Of a stretch of 64,000 nt of DNA, positions 34,244 through 43,435 are shown piece by piece (positions within the stretch are counted from its first letter, which is position 1; every line of letters starts with the position of its first letter). The position numbers and the translations under genes were made by a program. Location: the NCBI RefSeq assembly GCF_016812035.1, contig NZ_CP069178.1, positions 1,364,001-1,428,000 of the forward strand, written 5' to 3'. The stretch comes from Bulleidia sp. zg-1006 (lineage in GTDB: Bacteria > Bacillota_I > Bacilli_A > Erysipelotrichales > Erysipelotrichaceae). Below the pieces are notes generated by a model. It ran no database searches. It worked only from the letters and a program-made list of their open reading frames with translations, and was not told where the DNA came from.

Positions 34244-35545
34244 ATGTTGCAAGGAATTTTAATTCTTCTTGTATTTGCGGTTATTGCCGTTTTCATGATG
34301 ACGAAGAAATTACCTACCTTGGTGGCTTTACCACTGATGGCTGTGTTAATTTGTGTTATCGCCAAAGTACCGGCGATTGCCGTTAATGACAAAGGTGTTG
34401 CAATCGGCTGGCTTCAAGTCGTTGTTGAAGCAGGAACCGTTCGTATGGGATCCGCTATTATGGCTGTTATCTTCGGAGCTTGGTTAGGTCAATTGATGAA
34501 CAAAACCGGTATTACTGAAAATTTAGTGAAAAAATCAGCTGAATTGGGCGGTGATAAGCCATTGTTAATCACATTGGTTTTAAGTGCTGTTGTGGCTGTT
34601 TTATTCACAACATTAAGTGGCTTAGGTTCCATCATCATGGTTGGTACCATTGTGCTGCCAATTCTTATTTCCGTTGGTATTCCGGCTATTTCAGCGGCTT
34701 CCATCTTCTTGATGTCTTTTACGACCGGCTTATCTTTCAATATCGCAAACTGGAAGACATTCGCTACTCTTTTCTCATTAGACATCCATCAAATTCGTGA
34801 CTTTGAAGTTTACCTAATGGCAGCTACAGCTTTCGCTACTTTGGTCTTAATCTTCGTTGAATTCAAAAAGAATGGTATTAAGTTTGCCTTCTCAACCCAA
34901 ATGCAAGAACCAAAGTCATCTCAACAACTCACCGGTATTCGTGGGGCTTTAGCCATGCTTACACCATTGATTCCAATTGTATTAGTCGCTATCTTTAAAT
35001 TCCCTGTTGTCCCTGCTTTTATTGTTGGTATTCTTTGGATTTTATTGATGAGTCAAAACAGTTATAACAAAGCCATGAACCTTCTAACAAAAACCTGTTA
35101 CGATGGTGTTACCGATGCTGGTCCGGCCTTAATCTTAATGGTCGGTATTGGCATGTTATTCTTGGCAGTCACTCACCCAATGGTTAAGGCTGTCTTAAAT
35201 CCATTGTTACTAAAGATTATTCCATCGACTCGTCTTCCTTACATTATCTTCTTCTCCCTATTAGCTCCATTAGCTCTTTATCGTGGACCGATGAACTTAT
35301 TTGGTTTAGGTTCCGGTATTGCGGCTTTGATTATTGGTCTTGGTACTTTATCCCCATTAGCGGTTATGGGCGCTTTCTTAGCGGCTGAACGTATTCAAGG
35401 ATGTGGCGATCCGACGAACACGCAAAATGTTTGGGCGGCTAATTTCTGTGAAGTGGATGTTAATAATATTACGAAGAAGTTATTACCTTATCTTTGGGCA
35501 ATTGCGGTATTTGGAGTTGTCTTATCCGCAATTCAATTCTTCTAA
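34244..35545 (+). CDS. Ion-transporter-superfamily permease (citrate/gluconate-like)
   Basis: 433 residues with about 11-12 membrane segments and two inverted halves, as in CitMHS/GntP-type carriers. Conserved small-residue loops include LSGLGSIIMVGTIVLPILISVGIP and the late RIQGCGDPTNTQN segment. By family it would take up an organic acid with protons or sodium. It is placed between regulator and hydantoinase genes, so it probably imports the substrate of this cluster. Confidence 0.78.
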   Translation: MLQGILILLVFAVIAVFMMTKKLPTLVALPLMAVLICVIAKVPAIAVNDKGVAIGWLQVVVEAGTVRMGSAIMAVIFGAWLGQLMNKTGITENLVKKSAELGGDKPLLITLVLSAVVAVLFTTLSGLGSIIMVGTIVLPILISVGIPAISAASIFLMSFTTGLSFNIANWKTFATLFSLDIHQIRDFEVYLMAATAFATLVLIFVEFKKNGIKFAFSTQMQEPKSSQQLTGIRGALAMLTPLIPIVLVAIFKFPVVPAFIVGILWILLMSQNSYNKAMNLLTKTCYDGVTDAGPALILMVGIGMLFLAVTHPMVKAVLNPLLLKIIPSTRLPYIIFFSLLAPLALYRGPMNLFGLGSGIAALIIGLGTLSPLAVMGAFLAAERIQGCGDPTNTQNVWAANFCEVDVNNITKKLLPYLWAIAVFGVVLSAIQFF

Positions 35546-35608
35546 TTCAAATACAGACAAGAGGTCTGCATTGGCAGGCTTCTTTTCATACAAGGGAGGA
35601 AGTTATTT

Positions 35609-37756
35609 ATGAAAGTACGTATTGGAATTGATGTTGGTGGTACTTTTACGGATGCCGTTGCGATTGATAATGAAAGCTTTGAATTTATTGGTTCCACAAA
35701 AATTCCAACTACCCATAGTGCGAAAGAAGGAGTTGCGGCCGGAATTATTCAAGTCTTGCAAGACATCATGCAAAAATACCGAATCAAGCCGGAGGATGTT
35801 AGCTTTATTGCGCATGGTACTACCCAAGCAACCAACGCCTTATTGGAAGGAGACGTTGCGAAAGTAGGCATTATTACTTTAGGACAAGGCTTGCAAGGAA
35901 TGAAATCCAAAAGCGATACAAATTTAGGGGATATTGAATTATCCAAGGGAAAATACCTTAATAGCGAAAATGGCTATGTGGATACCAAAGAGAATATGGA
36001 TGAACAAATACAAATAGCCATTCAAGAATTACTAGCTGAAGGATGCACTAGTATTGTGGCGGCGGAAGCTTTTTCCGTGGATGATGCAAGCAATGAAAAT
36101 AAAGTCATTGATTTTTGTGCTAAGCAAGGTATTCCGGCAACCGCAACGAGTGATATTTCTAAACTATATGGTTTAAAGGTAAGAACTAGAACCGCTGTCA
36201 TTAACGCTTCTATTATGCCTAAGATGCTAGAAGCCGCTACGATGACCAATGATTCTATCCATAAAGCCGATATTCAAAATCCATTGATGGTTATGCGTTG
36301 TGATGGCGGAGTTATGAGTGTTGATGAGGTTCAAAAGCGACCTATTCTGACCATTTTATCGGGACCGGCTGCCGGCGTAGCCGGGGCTTTGATGTATGAA
36401 AAACTAAGCGATGGTATCTTCTTTGAGGTTGGTGGTACCTCAACGGATATTTCTTGCGTTAAAGATGGAAAGGTCATGATTAAATACGCTGAAGTTGGTG
36501 GTCATAGTACTTATCTTAACTCTTTGGATGTTCGTACGGTTGGTATTGGTGGTGGTTCTATGGTTGAAATGGAAGATGGAAAAGCCATCAATATCGGACC
36601 AAGATCAGCACATATTGCAGAATTAGATTATGAAGTGTATACCGATGCTGATAAAATTTCGCATCCGGTATTAAAAACCATTCAACCAAAGAAAGGCGAT
36701 CCTAACTATGCCTATGTGGAATGTGATTATGGTGTTTGCGTTGCTCTAACCATGGCCGGTGCCGCTAATATTGCCGGCTATGTTCAAGAAGGACAATACG
36801 CTTATGGAAATATAGAAGCCGCTAAAAAAGCTTGGAAACCATTAGCGGATCAAATGCACTTAACCGTTGAAGAATGTGCTGAGAAGGTTCTTTCTTTCGC
36901 GGCCATTAAAAACGCTAAAGTTGTAGAAAGCTTAATGAAGGATTACCACATGGATCCAAGAACCACACTCTTTGTTGGTGGTGGAGGTGGAGGTACAACG
37001 GTTGTTCCTCATTTAGCCGAAACCATGGGTCATGAATTTAAGATTGCCAAAAATGCTCCGGTGATTTCTACGATTGGTGTTGCCTTAGCCATGGTTCGTG
37101 ATATGGTTGAAAGAGTCATTTCTAATCCAAGTGATGAGGATATTTTAGCTATTCGTCATGAAGCTGTTCAAAAGGCAATTCAAAATGGTGCTTCGCCAAA
37201 TTCAGTGGAAGTTTCCATTGAAGTAGACACGCAAAGAAATTTAGTTCGTGCTATCGCAATCGGTTCAACGGAATTACGATCTAAGAATCGCTTAAAAGCC
37301 CAACTATCTGAAAAAGAATTGCTTGAAACAGTATCCGCAAATTTAAATCTACCAGTTAGTCATTTATTTATCTCCGGTAAAACCGATGGTCTTTACGCAA
37401 TACAAGCTCATCAAGTCGAAAAAAAGCTCTTCGGCTTTATGAAAACAAAGACCACTCCACTTCGCCTAATTGATGATGAGGGGGTTATTCGTTTACAAAA
37501 AAAGAATGCGATGGTTTTATCATCACAAGCAAAAGACTGGTCTTCGGTGTTAAATCACATCCTGGAAGAACTCACAGAATACAACGACGGTGGTTCCAAC
37601 TTACCAAATGTTTATTTAATCATTGGTAAACGAATTGTGGATTTAGCCGGTTTACCGGAAGAAAGCCAAATACAATCTCTTGGGGACTTAGAAATTAAGG
37701 CGATCCCTCAAGATCAAGAAATTTTAGTCATCGCCACCAAACGAATTGATGGTTAA
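35609..37756 (+). CDS. Hydantoinase/oxoprolinase family protein (subunit A)
   Basis: 715 residues. N-terminal signature IGIDVGGTFTDAVAIDN, ATP-fold motifs FIAHGTTQATNALLEG, LSGPAAGVAGA, FFEVGGTSTDISC and GIGGGSMVEM. Members open 5-membered lactam or hydantoin rings with ATP, or carboxylate small ketones. The partner B subunit is missing here. The ribosome binding site is AAGGGAGGAAG. The substrate is not shown by the sequence; the neighbours suggest a product of amino-sugar breakdown. Confidence 0.87.
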   Translation: MKVRIGIDVGGTFTDAVAIDNESFEFIGSTKIPTTHSAKEGVAAGIIQVLQDIMQKYRIKPEDVSFIAHGTTQATNALLEGDVAKVGIITLGQGLQGMKSKSDTNLGDIELSKGKYLNSENGYVDTKENMDEQIQIAIQELLAEGCTSIVAAEAFSVDDASNENKVIDFCAKQGIPATATSDISKLYGLKVRTRTAVINASIMPKMLEAATMTNDSIHKADIQNPLMVMRCDGGVMSVDEVQKRPILTILSGPAAGVAGALMYEKLSDGIFFEVGGTSTDISCVKDGKVMIKYAEVGGHSTYLNSLDVRTVGIGGGSMVEMEDGKAINIGPRSAHIAELDYEVYTDADKISHPVLKTIQPKKGDPNYAYVECDYGVCVALTMAGAANIAGYVQEGQYAYGNIEAAKKAWKPLADQMHLTVEECAEKVLSFAAIKNAKVVESLMKDYHMDPRTTLFVGGGGGGTTVVPHLAETMGHEFKIAKNAPVISTIGVALAMVRDMVERVISNPSDEDILAIRHEAVQKAIQNGASPNSVEVSIEVDTQRNLVRAIAIGSTELRSKNRLKAQLSEKELLETVSANLNLPVSHLFISGKTDGLYAIQAHQVEKKLFGFMKTKTTPLRLIDDEGVIRLQKKNAMVLSSQAKDWSSVLNHILEELTEYNDGGSNLPNVYLIIGKRIVDLAGLPEESQIQSLGDLEIKAIPQDQEILVIATKRIDG

Positions 37757-38297
37757 GAACATTCCATTTCCCGAAAAACAGGACTGCTTTGAAGAATTAA
37801 AACGGGATTATTCCTATGCCAAAATACCTCCTTCTGATTACCAAAAGGTCATTGATTGTGCTTGGGAACAAGGTGAAAAAGCGGCCAAGGATATTTTTGA
37901 ACAATACCACCATGGTCAATTCAAAGTTATTCTCAATGCGTACCACTTAAAAATCATTGAAAAAGATATGGATTTCGTTTCTGGTCATAACCGATATTAC
38001 TCTGATTATTTATCCGGCAAAAATGAGATTACCTTATACACAAAGTCCATCGCTTTATGGGCAAAGGAAAATCAACTCTCTATGGATGAAGCGATTAATT
38101 TAATTTTAAGTCATGAACTTTATCATTACTTAGAAATGAATTCTATCGGCAAGACAAGTCAACTCTACACTCTACCAATACTTCAAATGGGAAAATTAAA
38201 AATAGGCAAAACAGGCCTAGCCATTCTTTCCGAGATTGGCGCTTATGCCTTTACGCATACCTATTTTAACTTACTTAACTCGAATGAGTACATTTAG
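37749..38297 (+). CDS. HEXXH-motif protein, unknown family
   Basis: 182 residues, cytoplasmic. It has HELYHYLE, a zinc-metalloprotease-like HEXXH, about 120 residues in, and a possible third ligand Glu in ILSEIGAYAFTHTYF. I do not recognise the family. The ATG overlaps the end of the hydantoinase gene by 8 bases, so the two are probably translated together. A peptidase or a metal hydrolase role is possible. Confidence 0.6.
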   Translation: MVKNIPFPEKQDCFEELKRDYSYAKIPPSDYQKVIDCAWEQGEKAAKDIFEQYHHGQFKVILNAYHLKIIEKDMDFVSGHNRYYSDYLSGKNEITLYTKSIALWAKENQLSMDEAINLILSHELYHYLEMNSIGKTSQLYTLPILQMGKLKIGKTGLAILSEIGAYAFTHTYFNLLNSNEYI

Positions 38298-38315
38298 GAA
38301 AGGAGAATTATATTT

Positions 38316-39011
38316 ATGACTAATCAAGAAATAATAGAGACCATCAAAGGTCAATTGATTGTTTCATGCCAAGCTTTACCGGAAGAACCACTTCATTCTT
38401 CCTTTATCATGGGAAGAATGGCACTTGCGGCTTTTCAAGGTGGTGCCAAAGGAATTCGTGCTAATACGATAGAAGACATTCAAGAAATTAAAAAAATGGT
38501 GAATTTGCCAATTATTGGCATCATCAAGAAAGTCTATGCGGATGAACCAAATGTTTATATTACACCTACCATGGTTGAAGTGGATGCTTTGGTTGAAGAA
38601 GGAGTGGATATTATTGCTTTAGATGCCACAAAAAGAATGCGTCCAAACCATCAATCCATGGATGATTTATTCCAAGAAGTGCGTAAGAAATATCCAAATC
38701 AATTATTCATGGCTGATACTTCTAATTTACAAGAAGGTCTTCATGCGGCTGAAATTGGCTTTGATTTCGTTGGTACCACACTAGCAGGTTACACGGGCTA
38801 TACAAAGGGTATATCTTTACCACCTTATCGTTTCTTAAAGGATTTGGTAGAACAATGCCCCGTTCCAATTATTGCAGAAGGAAATATTTCCACTCCTGAG
38901 CATTGTCGTCATGCGATGGATATGGGGGTGCATGCGGTGGTTGTGGGAAGTGCAATCACTCGTCCTTTGGAAATCACCAAGAAATTTATGAAGGCTTTAA
39001 ATGAAGAATAG
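38316..39011 (+). CDS. nanE: N-acetylmannosamine-6-phosphate 2-epimerase
   Basis: 231 residues, a TIM-barrel of the NanE family: [16 protein letters not shown] start, [32 protein letters not shown] and AGYTGYTKG, then [12 protein letters not shown]. It converts ManNAc-6-P to GlcNAc-6-P. No sialate lyase NanA is visible nearby. It starts after a GGAAAGGAG site and overlaps the kinase gene by 11 bases. Confidence 0.92.
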   Translation: MTNQEIIETIKGQLIVSCQALPEEPLHSSFIMGRMALAAFQGGAKGIRANTIEDIQEIKKMVNLPIIGIIKKVYADEPNVYITPTMVEVDALVEEGVDIIALDATKRMRPNHQSMDDLFQEVRKKYPNQLFMADTSNLQEGLHAAEIGFDFVGTTLAGYTGYTKGISLPPYRFLKDLVEQCPVPIIAEGNISTPEHCRHAMDMGVHAVVVGSAITRPLEITKKFMKALNEE

Positions 39012-39879
39012 AATTGCATGCGCTGATATTGGTGGCACCAATATTAAACTGGCATTATTTATTGATGGAATACTTTCCCTCCAAGAAGAAATAGCCACGG
39101 AAGCGAACAAAGGATCTCAACAGGTTTTAGAAAAGGTAATGAACTGGTTAAAACAAGTTGAACCAATTCAAGCCATCGGTATTAGTACATGTGGACAAGT
39201 CAATGTAAAAGATGGTTCTATCCATTATGCTAATGATAATATGCCCGGCTACACCGGCACTAAGGTTAAGGAATATTTTGAAACTATTTTCCATGTTCCC
39301 TGTTTTGTTGAAAATGATGTCTATGCGGCGGCTCGTGGAGAATATTTTTTGGGCAGTGCTCAAGGACTAGATGATTTTATTTGCCTAACCTATGGAACCG
39401 GAATTGGCGGCGGTATTTTCCTAAATGGAAAAGCTTACTATGGAAGTGGTTCTTCTCAAGGTGTGATGCTGGGTGCTTTAACCCTTCACGCAAAAAAGAA
39501 CACAAACTCATGGGATATGAGCTATGAACATAATTGTTCTACGACCGCTCTTATGAAGAAGGTTCATGAAGTTGATTCTAGTATTCAAAATGGAAGAGAA
39601 CTCTTGAAACAAATTCAACGACCTGAATTACAAGCAATTGTGAATGAATGGATTGATGAAATTGTGATTGGTTTACAGTCTTTATCTTATGTATGGAATG
39701 TCCCTACGCTCATTTTAGGTGGTGGTATTCTGGAACAACCTTATATATTTAAGCGCATCCGAAATTCATTTCAAAAGAATTTATTAGACGGCTTCCATGG
39801 GATAGAACTTAAAAAAGCCAAACTGGGAAATTTGGCCGGTTTATATGGAGCTTATTCCTTAACACAAGAAAGGCAGTAG
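39001..39879 (+). CDS. ROK-family sugar kinase (probable N-acetylmannosamine kinase)
   Basis: 292 residues. ATP-binding [13 protein letters not shown], sugar-binding [26 protein letters not shown] and a late GGGIL motif. The usual ROK zinc motif CxCGxxGC is not seen, which is also the case in some NanK-like kinases of Firmicutes. The overlap with nanE suggests it makes ManNAc-6-P for that enzyme. Glucokinase activity cannot be ruled out. Confidence 0.82.
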   Translation: MKNRIACADIGGTNIKLALFIDGILSLQEEIATEANKGSQQVLEKVMNWLKQVEPIQAIGISTCGQVNVKDGSIHYANDNMPGYTGTKVKEYFETIFHVPCFVENDVYAAARGEYFLGSAQGLDDFICLTYGTGIGGGIFLNGKAYYGSGSSQGVMLGALTLHAKKNTNSWDMSYEHNCSTTALMKKVHEVDSSIQNGRELLKQIQRPELQAIVNEWIDEIVIGLQSLSYVWNVPTLILGGGILEQPYIFKRIRNSFQKNLLDGFHGIELKKAKLGNLAGLYGAYSLTQERQ

Positions 39880-39895
39880 TTGCCTTTTTTTGTTT
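39869..39895 (+). terminator. Terminator of the nanE cluster
   Basis: AAAGGCA/TGCCTTT stem with a TAGT-type loop and a T-run, overlapping the kinase stop. Confidence 0.85.
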
Positions 39896-39903
39896 AGGCA
39901 TTA

Positions 39904-39934
39904 AAAAGGATAAAAGTTTTCCTTCTATCCTATT
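39904..39934 (-). terminator. Terminator of the cysK-cysE operon
   Basis: AGGATAGAAG and CTTTTATCCT stem followed by TTTTTAA on the minus strand. It overlaps the cysE stop. Confidence 0.75.
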
Positions 39935-40751
39935 GTCTATTCGGATTAAAATAAACCGTTTCTCCTGCTTCAACTGAATTTGTGATCCAGACACTTGCGC
40001 CAATCACACAATCATCACCGATGCTGGTTTCACCACCAAGGATGGTCGCATTCGCATAGATAACAACATTATTCCCAATATTTGGATGTCGTTTACCACC
40101 TTTAACCAACTTTCCATCCTCATCTTTTTTAAAACTCTTCGCTCCCAAAGTAACACCTTGGTACAACTTGACATGATGACCTAATACAGCCGTTTCACCA
40201 ATCACAACACCAGTACCATGATCAATACAGAAATAATCCCCTATCGTTGCACCGGGATTAATATCAATCCCCGTTTTTTCATGGGCATATTCTGCCATTA
40301 AGCGTGGAATATAAGGAATTTGTAGTGTGTATAGCACATGCGCTATGCGGTAAATAAAGATGGCATGGAAGCCCGGATAAGCTAAAATCACTTCAGCCTT
40401 TGACCAAGTGGCTGGATCACCATCATAAATTGCTTGAATATCCGTAAGAATAGAGCGTTTCATCTTTGGCATTTGCTCCAGAAATTGATCTCTCAGTCTT
40501 CCACAAATAGAGCAATCTCTGCTATTAAACTGCAAAGCGGCTTGTATTTCTTTTTTTAAATCTTTGGCAAGCTGATCCAAAATCTGTTCTTGACTCATAT
40601 TTTCAATAAGATAATAATCCGGTAGTAATAAAGCTTGTATCTGTTTTATAATCGCAATAATTTTCGTTCGTTCCGGTGCTTTTACTTTTAAAAGAACGTC
40701 CTCATCTTGAATAGCGTTTAATTCATCTATTAATGTTTTAAAATTTTCCAT
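39930..40751 (-). CDS. cysE: Serine O-acetyltransferase
   Basis: 273 residues. The C-terminal left-handed beta-helix has hexapeptide repeats (GIDINPGATIGDYFCIDHGTGVVIGETAVLG, VTLGAKSFKKDEDGKLVKGGKRHPNIGNNVVI), including the catalytic His-Asp region. The long N-terminal helical part is the SatA type. It makes O-acetylserine for cysteine synthesis. It starts 2 bases after cysK, in the same operon. Confidence 0.93.
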   Translation of the reverse strand: MENFKTLIDELNAIQDEDVLLKVKAPERTKIIAIIKQIQALLLPDYYLIENMSQEQILDQLAKDLKKEIQAALQFNSRDCSICGRLRDQFLEQMPKMKRSILTDIQAIYDGDPATWSKAEVILAYPGFHAIFIYRIAHVLYTLQIPYIPRLMAEYAHEKTGIDINPGATIGDYFCIDHGTGVVIGETAVLGHHVKLYQGVTLGAKSFKKDEDGKLVKGGKRHPNIGNNVVIYANATILGGETSIGDDCVIGASVWITNSVEAGETVYFNPNRQ

Positions 40752-40753
40752 TT

Positions 40754-41686
40754 TTATTCCGTGAATAAAGAAGTTGATAAATAACGATCGGCTGAATCCG
40801 GTAATAATACCACAATCAATTTTCCCTCATTTTCCTTTCGTTTCGCTACCGCAAGCGCCGCCCACATCGCAGCACCTGAAGAAATACCAACCAATACTCC
40901 TTCCTTTCTTCCTATTTCAGCACCGGTTTTGAATGCGTCTTCATCCGTAACCGCAATTATTTCATCATAAATCTCTGTATCTAATGTTTTTGGAATAAAA
41001 CCGGCACCAATTCCTTGAATAGAATGCTTTCCGGGCTGACCACCATTTAAGACAGCACTATTCGCCGGTTCAATCCCAATCACCTTTATATTTGGGTTTT
41101 GTTCCTTAAGATATTTCCCTGTTCCTGATATGGTTCCACCTGTACCAATAGCAGAGATAAAGATGTCTACTTTACCATCGGTATCTTGCCAGATTTCCGG
41201 ACCGGTCGTTATATAATGCGCTTTACGATTGGATAAGTTTTCAAATTGTTGTGGAATAAATGAATTCTCAATTTCTTTCGCCAATTCTTCTGCTTTAGCA
41301 ATCGCTCCATTCATCCCTTTTGCGCCCTCTGTTAATACTAATTCAGCACCATAGCCCTTCATAATTTTACGACGTTCAACTGACATTGTTTCAGGCATTA
41401 CAAGAATAACTTGATAACCCCTTGCGACACCAACGGCAGCTAAACCAATGCCGGTATTACCGGAGGTGGGTTCAATAATCGTTGCTCCAGGTTTTAATAC
41501 GCCTGCTTCTTGTGCATCACAAATCATTTGGTAAGCAATGCGATCTTTAACCGAACCTGTTAAATTGAAATATTCTAATTTTGCGACCAAACGTGAACGC
41601 AAGTTTAATTCCTTTTCATAATGTGTCAACTCTAATAATGGTGTATGACCAATGAGTTGTAATATTGATGTTTTAATGTTTCCCAT
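40754..41686 (-). CDS. cysK: Cysteine synthase A
   Basis: 310 residues starting MGNIKTSILQLIGHTPLLE after AAAGGGAG. The PLP lysine is in NLTGSVKDR, the phosphate loop in SGNTGIG and GTGGTISGTGKYL. It makes cysteine from O-acetylserine and sulfide. The frame extends 13 codons upstream, but that stretch is part of the leader. Upstream lie an attenuator-like terminator and a Cys-rich leader ORF. Confidence 0.95.
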   Translation of the reverse strand: MGNIKTSILQLIGHTPLLELTHYEKELNLRSRLVAKLEYFNLTGSVKDRIAYQMICDAQEAGVLKPGATIIEPTSGNTGIGLAAVGVARGYQVILVMPETMSVERRKIMKGYGAELVLTEGAKGMNGAIAKAEELAKEIENSFIPQQFENLSNRKAHYITTGPEIWQDTDGKVDIFISAIGTGGTISGTGKYLKEQNPNIKVIGIEPANSAVLNGGQPGKHSIQGIGAGFIPKTLDTEIYDEIIAVTDEDAFKTGAEIGRKEGVLVGISSGAAMWAALAVAKRKENEGKLIVVLLPDSADRYLSTSLFTE

Positions 41687-41734
41687 TTTTATACTCCCTT
41701 TTTCTGACCGCTTATCACCAAACAACCGATAAAA

Positions 41735-41764
41735 TAAAAATCCAAGAATATACGCCCTTGGATT
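41735..41764 (-). terminator. Attenuator terminator of the cysK leader
   Basis: AATCCAAG/CTTGGATT stem followed by TTTATTTTATC on the minus strand, between the leader ORF and cysK. Just upstream TTAGTAGC and GCTATTAA can pair; the second arm reaches into the terminator stem, so it could act as antiterminator. Confidence 0.75.
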
Positions 41765-41802
41765 AATAGCTAGATGATTTCATTCGCTACTAAAGTGCAC
41801 AC

Positions 41803-41889
41803 TCAAAGCAGAGTCAACGAACATAAAGTATCAATCCGGACATTCTTGAAACAGCAACAACACATCATTTTTTTAGTATATTGTTTCAT
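41803..41889 (-). CDS. Cysteine-rich leader peptide of cysK-cysE
   Basis: A 28-residue ORF with the ribosome binding site AGGAGGGAAGGAT. It begins MKQYTKKMM followed by four Cys codons in a row (TGT TGT TGC TGT), and has a fifth Cys near the end. It lies in the 5' leader of cysK-cysE, upstream of a terminator. The layout is that of leader-peptide attenuation: a ribosome stalled at Cys codons when Cys-tRNA is scarce would favour an antiterminator. The role is inferred from sequence. Confidence 0.75.
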   Translation of the reverse strand: MKQYTKKMMCCCCFKNVRIDTLCSLTLL

Positions 41890-41923
41890 ATCCTTCCCTC
41901 CTATTCGTTGTTTGTATGATTTT

Positions 41924-41938
41924 TAATGATAATCATTA
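41924..41938. promoter_or_regulatory. Fur-box-like palindrome upstream of cysK
   Basis: TAATGAT-A-ATCATTA, a perfect 7-1-7 palindrome identical to the central 15 bases of the classical 19-base Fur box. It lies 35 bases upstream of the leader ORF start. No clear promoter could be placed with confidence in 41940-42040. Confidence 0.55.
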
Positions 41939-42040
41939 GGCTTAGATTTGTCTACTTATATGCTTTCTAAGAAAACTTTTTGTCCAACTAACCAACTTCA
42001 TTTACTTATTTCTTTGCGCTTGTCATTGATTCTCTATGTC

Positions 42041-42070
42041 TAAAAAAGGAGAATGACCAGCACTCTCCTT
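42041..42070 (-). terminator. Terminator of the ribosomal cluster
   Basis: AAAGGAGAGTG and a CATTCTCCTTT arm around CTGGT, followed by a T-run on the minus strand, 8 bases after rplQ. Confidence 0.85.
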
Positions 42071-42077
42071 TCCTAAA

Positions 42078-42440
42078 TTAAACTAATTCAATGAATGCCA
42101 TAGGAGCAGAATCACCACGGCGTACACCTGTCTTAATAACACGCGTGTAACCACCATTACGATCTGCATACTTAGGAGCTACTTCATCAAATAATTTTTG
42201 TAAGACGGTCTTTTGTGTTACTTCATCAGCTACTACATGACGAACATAAGAAGCGGCTTGACGTCGAGCAGCCAAATCACCTTTCTTACCTAAGGTGATT
42301 AAATGGTCAACGACCGAACGCATATCCTTAGCCTTAGCTTCAGTTGTTTCTACACGACCGTATAGAATGACAGAAGTAGCCAGGTTTCTTAACATCGCTT
42401 TACGGTGATCCGCATTGCGACCAAATTTACGATTCCACAT
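42078..42440 (-). CDS. rplQ: Ribosomal protein L17
   Basis: 120 residues starting [23 protein letters not shown], the clear L17 N-terminus. It is part of the large subunit near the exit tunnel. Last gene of the cluster, 12 bases after rpoA and just before the terminator. Confidence 0.97.
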   Translation of the reverse strand: MWNRKFGRNADHRKAMLRNLATSVILYGRVETTEAKAKDMRSVVDHLITLGKKGDLAARRQAASYVRHVVADEVTQKTVLQKLFDEVAPKYADRNGGYTRVIKTGVRRGDSAPMAFIELV

Positions 42441-42452
42441 AATATTCCTCCA

Positions 42453-43412
42453 TTAGTCAAAGGTCTTAAAGCTAAAGCCCATTTCGATAAGCTTATCTTT
42501 AACTTCCTTAAGTGATTTCTTACCAAGATTACGCACACGCATCATTTCATCTTCTGTCTTTTGTGTTAATTCATCAACAGTTTGGATACCTGCACGCTTT
42601 AAGCAGTTATAAGAACGCACCGATAAATCTAAATCTTCAATCATCATTTGGTGACCCTTATTTGGTCTTTCTGCTGTACTTTGCTTAATAACGCTATCGG
42701 ATACAACAACCTCGTCGTTAATTCCAGCAACAATCTCTAAGTGGTCTACTAAAATCTTAGCGGCCAACGATAAAGCTTTTTGTGGATTAATGGAACCATC
42801 GGTTGTTACTTCCATGGTTAATTCATCGTATTTCACATTTTCACCAACACGTGTTGGTTCTACATGATAAGCCACTTTTGTGACTGGAGTGTAGATGGAA
42901 TCTGTATAAACAGTACCAATTCCTTGAGAAACACCCGATCTTAATTGCTTATTGATATCAGCACTAACGTATCCACGTCCATTTTGTACTTTAATTTCCA
43001 TTTCTAATGTTGCACCTTCTTCAAGGTTGGCAATCACCAGGTCTTTGTTTACTATTTCAACTTGTGCAGGAACGATTAAATCCATAGCCTTCACAGCACC
43101 CGGACCCTTAGCAGAAATTTGTAAAGTATATTCTTCATCATCTTCAATCTTCATCACTAATTGCTTAAGATTTAAGATAATCATGGACACATCTTCACGA
43201 ACACCTGAAATAGAGGTGAATTCATGATAGACTTGATCCACTTTGATGGAGAAAACTGCAGCTCCAGGCAAAGAGGAAAGTAGTACACGACGAAGCGCAT
43301 TCCCAATTGTGGTACCAAATCCTCTCTCCAATGGAGTTAGGACAAATTTACCGTAATTTTCAGATTCAACGTATTCTTGAACTTCAAAATCAGCGCGTTC
43401 AAATTTTTGCAT
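42453..43412 (-). CDS. rpoA: RNA polymerase alpha subunit
   Basis: 319 residues starting MQKFERADFEVQEYVESENYGKF after AAGGAGGATGG. The N-terminal domain (GFGTTIGNALRRVLLSSLPG) dimerises and binds beta subunits; the C-terminal domain (DLDLSVRSYNCLKRAGIQTVDEL) contacts UP elements and activators. The open frame extends 18 codons upstream into the gap after rpsK, so I chose the internal ATG with the ribosome binding site. Confidence 0.97.
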   Translation of the reverse strand: MQKFERADFEVQEYVESENYGKFVLTPLERGFGTTIGNALRRVLLSSLPGAAVFSIKVDQVYHEFTSISGVREDVSMIILNLKQLVMKIEDDEEYTLQISAKGPGAVKAMDLIVPAQVEIVNKDLVIANLEEGATLEMEIKVQNGRGYVSADINKQLRSGVSQGIGTVYTDSIYTPVTKVAYHVEPTRVGENVKYDELTMEVTTDGSINPQKALSLAAKILVDHLEIVAGINDEVVVSDSVIKQSTAERPNKGHQMMIEDLDLSVRSYNCLKRAGIQTVDELTQKTEDEMMRVRNLGKKSLKEVKDKLIEMGFSFKTFD

Positions 43413-43435
43413 GTTTCCATCCTCCTTATCTTTCA

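Noticed and set aside
41687-41923. T-box or SAM riboswitch upstream of cysK
   Set aside because: I looked for the conserved T-box bulge sequence (GGTGG-type) and for riboswitch-like core stems and found neither; the Cys leader and terminator explain the region better.
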